Under the pieces are notes generated by a model, which was not told the origin of the DNA, made no database searches, and saw only the letters and a program-made list of their open reading frames with translations. The translations under genes and the position numbers were made by a program. 20,429 bases of DNA, taken from the NCBI GenBank assembly GCA_031406795.1, contig JANOHV010000128.1:1-20429 (forward strand). The letters run 5' to 3'. Below, piece after piece: positions 1-5,781 of this stretch (position 1 is the first letter of the stretch; every line of letters begins with the position of its first letter). The stretch is from DATDCY01 sp031406795 [NCBI: Candidatus Rokuibacteriota bacterium]. Its GTDB lineage: Bacteria > JAUVQV01.

Positions 1-325
1 GCTCGATGGTCATGATGCGGGTCGGGATCTGGCGGAAGACGGCGCTCACGCCGTTGGTCTGACGGAAATAGTTGGCGCGGAAGCGGCCGATATCGGCCAG
101 CTCATAGGCGAAATCGACATCCCCCGTCTGCTCGAACTGCTGGAGCTTGTTCGCCGGGGCGACCTCGGCGAGCATCGCCATCAGCTCGTCGGTGCCGAGC
201 TCCTTGAATTTCACCGGCTCGAGCTCGCCCTGGATGCGCAGGCAGGGGGCACACCCGGCCGACAGATGCAGGTCGGACGCGTTTTGCGCATGCATCAACC
301 TGAAGAACGCGTCAATCTTCGCCAT
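1..325 (-). CDS. PilT-like type IV pilus ATPase, N-terminal part (cut by window start)
   Basis: The reading frame begins with ATG at 325-323 and runs off the left edge after 108 codons. The protein starts MAKIDAFFRLMHAQNASDLH and contains the ASDLHLSAG motif and the GDVDFAYEL...GRFRANYF stretch typical of the N-terminal PAS-like domain of PilT/PilU retraction ATPases of the GspE superfamily. These are cytoplasmic hexamers that depolymerise type IV pili for twitching motility. The Walker A, Asp box, Walker B and His box all lie outside the window, so catalytic competence cannot be judged. A PilB or GspE assembly ATPase is less likely because the conserved block starts immediately at the N terminus, as in PilT. 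A well-spaced minus-strand -35/-10 pair lies at 539-567. Confidence 0.85.
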   Translation of the reverse strand, partial: MAKIDAFFRLMHAQNASDLHLSAGCAPCLRIQGELEPVKFKELGTDELMAMLAEVAPANKLQQFEQTGDVDFAYELADIGRFRANYFRQTNGVSAVFRQIPTRIMTIE

Positions 326-588
326 CGTTTACCGTTCGCCCGGGTCGCTGAGGAGGGCTTTTTGCGCCCTGGCGGCGGTGGTGACGTTGCCCCCTGCGAG
401 CGAAGCGAGTGGGGGGAACGTGCGGCGGGCACCAGCCCGCCTCCGCGCGCCCATCCCCCCGGCCTTGCCAGGACGCAAAAATCCGCTCCTGATCGACTCG
501 GGCAGCTTATCCCCTGACAACGGCGTTCGCATGATCAATTCATATTCCCCGCGTAGCACTTTGTCAAAGGGGACGAGGCGCACGCCGC
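326..588. other. Intergenic leader between pilT-like gene and repeat element
   Basis: No gene is supported here. The stretch holds a GC-rich segment with a 7-bp hairpin (424-430 pairing with 435-441, loop ACCA). It also holds an arm-like sequence around 388-413 (GCGAGCGAAGCGAG flanked by C and G runs) that resembles the palindromic cores of other intergenic repeats in the window. Most of it would be the 5' untranslated leader of the pilT-like gene if the promoter at 539-567 is used. Confidence 0.4.
539..567 (-). promoter_or_regulatory. Candidate sigma-70 promoter for pilT-like gene
   Basis: On the minus strand a perfect -35 hexamer TTGACA (567-562) is followed after exactly 17 bp by TATGAA (544-539), four of six matches to the -10 consensus. 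It points at the pilT-like start about 210 nt downstream. It sits just outside the left end of the MITE-like element at 589-760. No transcription data are visible; the call rests on hexamers and spacing. Confidence 0.45.
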
Positions 589-760
589 ATATCCCTTCAA
601 TGAACGGTGGCCCAATCAGTACCGTTCGCCCTGAGCCGTGAGCTTGTCGAACGGTCGAAGGGCGCTTGTATGAAGACTTCCCGTTCGTGGTTAGACCGTT
701 CGTCAAGCTCACGGCTCACCACGAACGGGAAAAGTTACCGCACTTCACTGAAGGGTTACC
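589..760. repeat. MITE-like palindromic intergenic element, copy A
   Basis: This element of about 170 bp has terminal inverted repeats: CCCTTCAATGA on the left (593-603) and TCACTGAAGGGTTACC on the right (745-760). Inside is a near-perfect hairpin of 14 bp (678-691 pairing with 718-731, arms reading TTCCCGTTCGTGG) and a second dyad around CCGTTCG...CGAACGG (610-655). It aligns end to end with the element at 5436-5580, sharing the GCGGTGGCCC-type left flank, the AGTACCGTTCGCCC block, the GTCGAAGGGCGCTTGT block and the right end. Copy A carries about 17 extra bases in the first dyad. There is no transposase gene, so it would be non-autonomous. Its position downstream of murI could also give it a terminator role. 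Confidence 0.75.
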
Positions 761-776
761 ACGCCGCATCGAGACG

Positions 777-1610
777 TTACCGCAGGGGTGCCAGTTCCAC
801 CGTTTCGGACTTGATCGGGTGACCCATGAAGATTTCCGCGAGGTGATCGAAATGCTCGCTCGCGTCGGTGGTCAGGTAGCGGCAGCGGCCGGTTCGCGCG
901 AGGCGTGCGTCCATCTCCGGATGGCGCTCCAGGTAATCCGCGAGCCGGGGAGCGACCAGGTCATCCTGCGAGAGCACCCGCACCCCGGGCGGCAGCAGCG
1001 CCTCGATGCGGCGGCGGATCAGCGGATAGTGCGTGCACCCCAGCAGCAGCGTGTCGACCGCCCCGCCCTGCCGTCGCGTCAGCTCCCAGTACTTGCCGAT
1101 GAAGTGGTCGAGACCCGGCCCCGCCAATTCGCCGGCCTCGATCAGCGGCACCAGCAGCGGGCAGGCCTGCTGGGTCAGGGACACACGCGGCGCGTGCTTG
1201 CGCAACTCGATCGCGAAGCTGCCCGACTGCACCGTCCCCTGCGTCGCCCAGAGGGCCACCGCGCCGGTGGTGGAGTGGGCGTCGACGGCCTCGACCGTCG
1301 GGCGGATCACGCCGAGGACGCGCCGGTCCGGGCAGACCGCCGGCAGGTACTGCTGCTGGATCGAGCGCAACGCCTTGGCCGACGCCGTATTGCAGGCGAT
1401 GACGACGAGCGGGCAGCCGAGGCCGAAGAGGTGGGCGACTCCCTCGAGGGTGAAGCGCAGCACCGTCTCGAAGGAGCGATTGCCATACGGCGTGCGCGCA
1501 TTGTCGCCGAGGTAGACGTAGTCGTGATCCGGCAGCACCTGCCGGATGCCTTTGAAGATGGTCAGGCCGCCGAAGCCGGAGTCGAAGATGCCGATCGGGC
1601 CGCGCGTCAT
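777..1610 (-). CDS. murI: Glutamate racemase
   Basis: The 277-residue product interconverts L- and D-glutamate in the cytoplasm, supplying D-Glu for MurD in peptidoglycan synthesis. The Asp/Glu racemase signatures are intact. IGIFDSGFGGLT holds Asp10 and Ser11. ACNTAS holds catalytic Cys73 and GCTHYPL holds catalytic Cys192, the two-cysteine pair of this cofactor-independent family. Length is normal for MurI. The ATG at 1610 directly precedes the conserved start of the fold and has a GAGAG ribosome-binding sequence upstream. It lies on the same strand as the phosphopantetheinyl-transferase-like gene 209 bp upstream, but that gap contains a long inverted repeat, so co-transcription is uncertain. 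Confidence 0.96.
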   Translation of the reverse strand: MTRGPIGIFDSGFGGLTIFKGIRQVLPDHDYVYLGDNARTPYGNRSFETVLRFTLEGVAHLFGLGCPLVVIACNTASAKALRSIQQQYLPAVCPDRRVLGVIRPTVEAVDAHSTTGAVALWATQGTVQSGSFAIELRKHAPRVSLTQQACPLLVPLIEAGELAGPGLDHFIGKYWELTRRQGGAVDTLLLGCTHYPLIRRRIEALLPPGVRVLSQDDLVAPRLADYLERHPEMDARLARTGRCRYLTTDASEHFDHLAEIFMGHPIKSETVELAPLR

Positions 1611-1769
1611 ATGATCTCTCGTTTCCGTGCAGGCTGCGGGGTCCTGTCGCTACGGACCTCCGTCGTGTTTATGCCCCCCGAGCGGGCACTCGCTGCGCTC
1701 CGCCGACGGAGACCTCCCCTCCGCGCCACCCCTCCGCCCAGTGAATTCTCCATCTCAGTGATTCTTATA
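1611..1769. other. Intergenic, GC-rich with short dyads
   Basis: No gene is supported. An 8-bp dyad (CTCCGTCG at 1658-1665 and CGACGGAG at 1704-1711) encloses a CACTCGCTGCGCTCCGCC segment of the kind common in bacterial intergenic palindromic repeats. On the minus strand this is the space upstream of murI; no clear promoter hexamers were found. Confidence 0.3.
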
Positions 1770-1833
1770 CCGCAGGCCGCTCAAACAGGTCCAGATGCAA
1801 CGCCGCAGGTGGGCCTGTTTCAGCGGCCTGCGG
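1770..1833. repeat. Long inverted repeat overlapping 3' end of the PPTase-like gene
   Basis: Two 20-nt arms, CCGCAGGCCGCTCAAACAGG (1770-1789) and CCTGTTTCAGCGGCCTGCGG (1814-1833), are complementary at 19 of 20 positions, with a single C/C mismatch and a 24-nt loop. The right arm includes the stop codon (1820-1822) and the last four sense codons of the upstream minus-strand gene. The structure could terminate transcription or protect an mRNA 3' end, though no U tract follows. Its size and perfection also fit a short mobile palindromic element of the REP/MITE type. Confidence 0.7.
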
Positions 1834-2569
1834 CCGCCAGGCCGTAGGCCCATTTGCGGGTGTGCGAGATCGAGATGCGGACGTTCGCGAGCACGACGCC
1901 CTCCGGCGCCGCCACGAGCCGCGGCGCGCCGCTGGCATGGTGCCCGAGATGGAAATCCCGGGGAGCGGCCGGAGCGGCCGCGCCCGCATCGGACCACAAC
2001 CCGACCAGCGCGCGCTTGAGCGCCAGAAATCCCGCGAGACTCTGCACCCGGCGACTGCCGAGATCGGCGATCTCCGGGCGCGAGAAGTGCTCCTCCTCGA
2101 TCCGTTCACGGCCGGCCGACACCGCCGCGACCTCGAGTGCCTCGCGCCGCGAACCGCCGAGGCGCACCAGGTACGCCTCGACCACGATCTCGCCGCGCCC
2201 GGGGAGGAACCGCTCGTCGAAAACCACCCGCACCGCCTCGATGCCGTGCCGCTCCTCGAACCCCGGGGTCAGAACGATCTGCTGCTCGGGGGCTCCCGAG
2301 CGGTACAGGCATTCGACTTCCGGGAAGGAATACGCCGCGCCGAGCGCCTTGCAGAAGGCCTCCTTGCAGCAGAAGGCGGCGCAGAACGCCTGCGCAGCCT
2401 GCGGCTGGGCCGCGAGGTGCCCGGCTTCGCGCGCGGAGTAGACGTGCCGCCAGGGCTTGTCGCCGGCCGCGAGCTTCTCGAAACGCGCCACCTGTTCGGC
2501 GTCCAGGCCGATCCCGGGCAGCACGCGCGCCGGGGGGGCCTCGTCGTTGCGGCAGGGCACTGCCGTCAT
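1820..2569 (-). CDS. Two-lobed phosphopantetheinyl-transferase-like protein
   Basis: The 249-residue product looks like two AcpS-type lobes joined in one chain. The first lobe has PGIGLDAEQVARF (Asp23 at the metal-binding Asp position) and FCCKEAFCKALG (Lys69-Glu70), as in holo-ACP synthases, which move 4'-phosphopantetheine from CoA to carrier-protein serines. The second lobe has SLAGFLALKRAL (177-188), resembling the KEA helix but lacking its Glu, and VRISISHTRKWAYGLA (230-245), matching the SxSHt..yA motif that the first lobe lacks. So the usual motifs are divided between the halves. The start at 2569 has a modest GGTGG upstream. The C terminus stops right after the SHT strand and is encoded inside an inverted repeat. 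No carrier protein or synthase gene is visible, so the target is unknown. Confidence 0.7.
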   Translation of the reverse strand: MTAVPCRNDEAPPARVLPGIGLDAEQVARFEKLAAGDKPWRHVYSAREAGHLAAQPQAAQAFCAAFCCKEAFCKALGAAYSFPEVECLYRSGAPEQQIVLTPGFEERHGIEAVRVVFDERFLPGRGEIVVEAYLVRLGGSRREALEVAAVSAGRERIEEEHFSRPEIADLGSRRVQSLAGFLALKRALVGLWSDAGAAAPAAPRDFHLGHHASGAPRLVAAPEGVVLANVRISISHTRKWAYGLAAAGR

Positions 2570-2754
2570 TTCACGCCACCGTCAACCCGCACCTCGCACC
2601 CCTCGCCTCTGTTCGGCCCGCATATCATAGCCGATCGGGCCGGGGCGAATCCGCCCCGGCGGGTGAAACCGTCGATGTCATCCGCCCCAAATCCGCGAGT
2701 AACGCGCGGATCAGTTGAGGCAGGCTTGTTGGCTGGTCTTGTTTTTCGGGTCTG
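2570..2754. other. Intergenic 5' region of the PPTase-like gene
   Basis: No gene is supported. An 8-bp perfect stem with an AATC loop (2640-2647 and 2652-2659) is present. On the minus strand TATGAT (around 2625-2630, just left of the hairpin) is a possible -10 hexamer about 60 bp upstream of the start, but it has no convincing -35. Confidence 0.3.
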
Positions 2755-2898
2755 GCAGGCTGCTGAAAAATGGTCAAGGAACGTCATTGCGAGCGTAGCG
2801 AAGCAATCTGATCACTTGTAAAACGCCTGGTATTCATCAGATTCCCGCTTCGCTTCGCTCCTCGCAATGACAGCAGTCAGGGTTTTTCATCATCCTGC
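2755..2898. repeat. Nested palindromic MITE-like element
   Basis: Outer arms GCAGGCTGCTGAAAAA (2755-2770) and TTTTTCATCATCCTGC (2883-2898) are inverted copies with two mismatches in 16. Inner arms GTCATTGCGAG (2783-2793) and CTCGCAATGAC (2861-2871) are perfect over 11 bp. A third nested pair, AATCTGAT (2805-2812) and ATCAGATT (2836-2843), is perfect over 8 bp. The inner GTCATTGCGAG...GAAGCAATCT sequence belongs to a type of intergenic repeat widespread in bacterial genomes. The element carries no gene and lies between divergent genes. Confidence 0.75.
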
Positions 2899-2977
2899 TC
2901 GTACTACTGTGTCATACCGGCCTGTGCTGCCCGCTGCACGCCTTGCTTGACCGCTGCTGTGATAGCATAAGCGCACT

Positions 2978-3970
2978 TTGAACGATCGGAAGCAGACCGC
3001 ATTTCACGACCTGACCCCGGACAGGGTGATCGCCCTGGTCGAGACGGCCCTCGAGATCCGCTGCACCAACTTGTTCCGTCCCCTCAACAGCTACATCAAC
3101 CGCGTCTACGAACTGGAACGCGAAGACGGCGCCGGCCTGGTGGCCAAGTTCTACCGCCCGGGGCGCTGGTCGAAGGACGCCCTGCAGGACGAGCACGATT
3201 TCATGCGCCGGCTGGTGGAGGCGGAGGTTCCCGTCATCGCCCCGCTGCCCTTGCGGGGCGGCGGGACGCTCGGAAGCCACGACGGCATGCACTTCGCCGT
3301 CTACCCGAAGAAGAGCGGCCGCACGTTCGACGAATACACCGATGGGCAGTGGCTGGAACTGGGGCGGCTGCTCGGCCGCGTCCACGCCGTGGGGGCCGCA
3401 CTGCACCCGCGGGACAGAATCACGATGGCGCCGGACCGATCGACGAGGAGCCAGACCGACTACATCCTCGCGGGCACTTTCATCCCGGAGGAACTGACGG
3501 GACGGTTCCGCGACCTGACGAGCACCCTCATCGAGGAGATCGCCCCGATGTTCCGCGACGCCGAGATGATCTGCATCCACGGCGACTGCCACATCTCCAA
3601 TCTCATCCACCGCCCCGGCGAGTCCTTCTTCATCATCGACTTCGACGACATGGCGGTCGGCCCGCCGGTCCAGGACTTCTGGATGCTGCTGCCGGGCTAC
3701 CGGGGCGAATCGCTCGCCGAAATCGACATCTTCCTGGAAGGCTACGAGACGTTCAGGCCGTTCGACCGGCGCACCCTGCGGCTGATCGGGCCGCTGCGGG
3801 CGATGCGCTTCATCCACTACATGGCCTGGTGCGCGCACCAGGTCGCCGAGGACGGACACTCCCGCGTCGCCCCGGACTTCGGGACCCGCGACTACTGGCT
3901 GCGCGAGCTGGGGGATCTGGAAACGCAGCGGGAGCGGATCAGGACGAGCTTGCGCCGAAACGAGGAATAG
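2978..3970 (+). CDS. srkA: SrkA/YihE-type stress response Ser/Thr kinase
   Basis: The 330-residue cytoplasmic protein belongs to the aminoglycoside-phosphotransferase-like kinase fold. E. coli SrkA, of near-identical length, counters stress-induced cell death. Visible motifs are PLNSYINRVYELE (35-47), the Lys-bearing VAKFYRPGRW (55-64), the catalytic loop HGDCHISN (Asp203, Asn208) and the metal-binding IDFDD (Asp221). C-terminal LRAMRFIHYMAW and DYWLRE are also family blocks. The start is a TTG at 2978: an in-frame TAG at 2963-2965 closes the frame upstream, and the N terminus then matches the family's length. The next in-frame ATG would remove the ATP-binding Lys. There is no clear Shine-Dalgarno sequence, so translation may be weak. 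Its last 32 bp overlap the 3' end of the convergent histidine kinase gene. Confidence 0.9.
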   Translation: MNDRKQTAFHDLTPDRVIALVETALEIRCTNLFRPLNSYINRVYELEREDGAGLVAKFYRPGRWSKDALQDEHDFMRRLVEAEVPVIAPLPLRGGGTLGSHDGMHFAVYPKKSGRTFDEYTDGQWLELGRLLGRVHAVGAALHPRDRITMAPDRSTRSQTDYILAGTFIPEELTGRFRDLTSTLIEEIAPMFRDAEMICIHGDCHISNLIHRPGESFFIIDFDDMAVGPPVQDFWMLLPGYRGESLAEIDIFLEGYETFRPFDRRTLRLIGPLRAMRFIHYMAWCAHQVAEDGHSRVAPDFGTRDYWLRELGDLETQRERIRTSLRRNEE

Positions 3971-5261
3971 CGGCGGCGTTCAGGGTGAAGCGGAAGGTGG
4001 CACCCTGGCCTTCGCCGGCGGATTCCACCCAGATCCTGCCGCCGTGCACCTCCACGATCCGCTTGACCAGCGCCAGCCCAAGGCCCGTTCCCGAGGTGCC
4101 CGGATCGAGTTTCTCGAACGAATCGAAGATCTTCGTCTGGTGCCGCGAGTCGATCCCGCCGCCGTTGTCGCGCACGAAGATCACCGTCTCGCCCCCGTCG
4201 CGTTCGAAGCCGATCTCCACGCGCGGCGCGCGCTGATCGCCCATGAACTTGACGGCGTTGTCCACCAGGTTCTGAAAGACCTCCACCAGGCGCGGACGGT
4301 CGCCGTGGAGCACCAGCGGTTCCAAGGCGACTTTGATCACGACGCCCCGTCCGGCGACAGACCCGGCAACCGCGTCGAGGGCCTCCCGCACGACGTCCTG
4401 GAACGGCGCATCCACGTGCGGGTTGTTCTGGTGCCCGACGCGCAACAGGCCGCTCAGCTCAGCCAGCAGCCGGAACATCTTGTCCGCCGCCTTGCGGATG
4501 GCTTCCAGGTTGTTGCCGATCGCTCCGGCGTCCTGCTTGCGGATGTCCCCGACCAGAAAGCCGAGGTAGGTGGAGATCGTGCACAGGGGGCTTTTCAGGT
4601 CATGCGACACCGCGGAGGTGAAGCGCTCGAGCACGGCGTTTTTTTCCGCCAACTCGCGTTCGTGATCCTGCAGCACCTCCTCCACCCGCTTGAGTGCGCT
4701 GATGTCGATCAGCACCGCGCGACACACCGGAACGCCGCTCCCGGGATCCCGCCGCATCGTTGCGTCGATCCGCGCCCAGAACGGGGCGGCCGCCGCGCAC
4801 CGCAGGCGCAACTCGCACCCCTGCGGCGCGCCCGTGGCGAGGAGCCTCGTCCGGTGCGCGTGGTAGAGGCCCTGATCTTCGGGGAGGACGTAACGGGCGA
4901 GCGGCTGCTCCAGCAGGGCGCCTCTTGCCACGCCCAGCATGGCGCTCGCGGTGAGATTGGCCTCCAGGATCAGGCCTTGCTCGCTGAGCGTGCAATAGCC
5001 GACGGGTGCCAGATCGTACAGGTCGAAATACCGCGCGCGCGAGGCTTCGAGTTCCTCGTGCGTCCGGCGCAGCTCCTCGTTCTGCATCTCCAGTTCGATC
5101 TGGTGCACCTGCAGCTCATGAAGCAACTTCGGATCTTCCTCGGGGGAAACCGCCGCCAGGTTTTCCGGGCTCCGCGTGCTTTTGCCCCGGATCTTGTCCT
5201 CTGCCCGCCGGCGGAGATCCCCCGGTTTCGCCTCATCCACGGTCGACACGTGAGCCCTCAC
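3939..5261 (-). CDS. PAS-domain sensor histidine kinase
   Basis: The 440-residue protein has an N-terminal coiled segment (about 44-75), a PAS domain (about 76-190), a short coiled linker, a HisKA domain with phospho-acceptor His220 in SAVSHDLKSP and an HATPase_c domain. The N box is NLVDNAVKF (331-339), the G1 box VRDNGGGID and the G2 box GTGLGLALVKRIVEVHGG. No transmembrane segment is seen, so it is a soluble sensor. No receiver domain is fused or adjacent, so its partner is unknown. Residues 48-122 match the same positions of the sigma-54 activator at 8415 with 58 of 75 identities. The start is taken as GTG at 5261, preceded by a GGGG tract; a GTG four codons downstream is possible. Confidence 0.9.
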   Translation of the reverse strand: MRAHVSTVDEAKPGDLRRRAEDKIRGKSTRSPENLAAVSPEEDPKLLHELQVHQIELEMQNEELRRTHEELEASRARYFDLYDLAPVGYCTLSEQGLILEANLTASAMLGVARGALLEQPLARYVLPEDQGLYHAHRTRLLATGAPQGCELRLRCAAAAPFWARIDATMRRDPGSGVPVCRAVLIDISALKRVEEVLQDHERELAEKNAVLERFTSAVSHDLKSPLCTISTYLGFLVGDIRKQDAGAIGNNLEAIRKAADKMFRLLAELSGLLRVGHQNNPHVDAPFQDVVREALDAVAGSVAGRGVVIKVALEPLVLHGDRPRLVEVFQNLVDNAVKFMGDQRAPRVEIGFERDGGETVIFVRDNGGGIDSRHQTKIFDSFEKLDPGTSGTGLGLALVKRIVEVHGGRIWVESAGEGQGATFRFTLNAAAIPRFGASSS

Positions 5262-5435
5262 CCCCGGTATTCATGCTGGCGCTCGCCATCCGCAATGGCT
5301 GGTGTCCCGCCGGTGACCAGACGGGCATGTTCACCGATGCACACGACTTGAGGTCTCCCGCAGTCGCGTTATTCCTTGATTCCGCGGATCATCCTACCGT
5401 CGATCGAGGAAGTCAATGTTCGGTATTCGTGGCGA
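5262..5435. other. Upstream region of the histidine kinase gene
   Basis: No gene is supported. The segment is noticeably less GC-rich near 5365-5430 than its neighbours. I see no confident -35/-10 pair for the minus-strand kinase. Confidence 0.3.
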
Positions 5436-5580
5436 GTAACCCTTCAATGAGCGGTGGCCCGATGAGTACCGTTCGCCCAGAGCCCGTCGAAGGGCGCTTG
5501 TGGATAGGGCAAATTTCCGTTCATGGTTCGACAAGCTCACCATGAACGGAAAGAGTTTCCGCGCTTCACTGAAGGATTAC
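5436..5580. repeat. MITE-like palindromic intergenic element, copy B
   Basis: This second copy of the family seen at 589-760 is 145 bp long. The terminal inverted repeats are GTAACCCTTCAATGA (5436-5450) and TCACTGAAGGATTAC (5566-5580), with two mismatches in 15. A perfect 14-bp hairpin (TTTCCGTTCATGGT at 5514-5527, complement at 5539-5552) has compensating changes relative to copy A: both arms differ from copy A yet still pair. The GCCC...GTCGAAGGGC block forms a second small stem. There is no coding capacity. Confidence 0.78.
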
Positions 5581-5596
5581 CTTGCCAGCTCGAGCC

Positions 5597-5626
5597 TTGA
5601 CGGTAACTGAAGCCGACTGCTATAGA
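5597..5626 (+). promoter_or_regulatory. Candidate sigma-70 promoter for the cheB/cheR-PAS operon
   Basis: TTGACG (5597-5602) and TATAGA (5621-5626) are separated by 18 bp, five and four matches to the -35 and -10 consensus. It begins 16 bp after the right end of the palindromic element and would give a leader of about 150 nt before the GTG at 5782. A 6-bp dyad, CCCATG/CATGGG (5664-5669 and 5691-5696), lies in that leader. Confidence 0.45.
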
Positions 5627-5781
5627 TACGTTGATCGTGTGTAGTGCCGTGTGGCGGTGGAAGCCCATGGTTTGATGCTCTCACTCCCGACATGGGGGAA
5701 GGACGCGGCAATGGACTTTCCGAAGAGCGGCGATCTTAGCGGAGGCACTCCGCCCCTCCACGCCGTCTCCGGGAGCCGAAT

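Noticed and set aside
329-712. 127-codon minus-strand frame upstream of the pilT-like gene
   Set aside because: It is made largely of repeat-element sequence (typical translated-repeat peptides such as VRQAHGSG) and has no ribosome-binding site.
666-1847. 393-codon open frame on the plus strand over murI
   Set aside because: It runs opposite an intact murI and through the palindromic element; no domain is recognisable.
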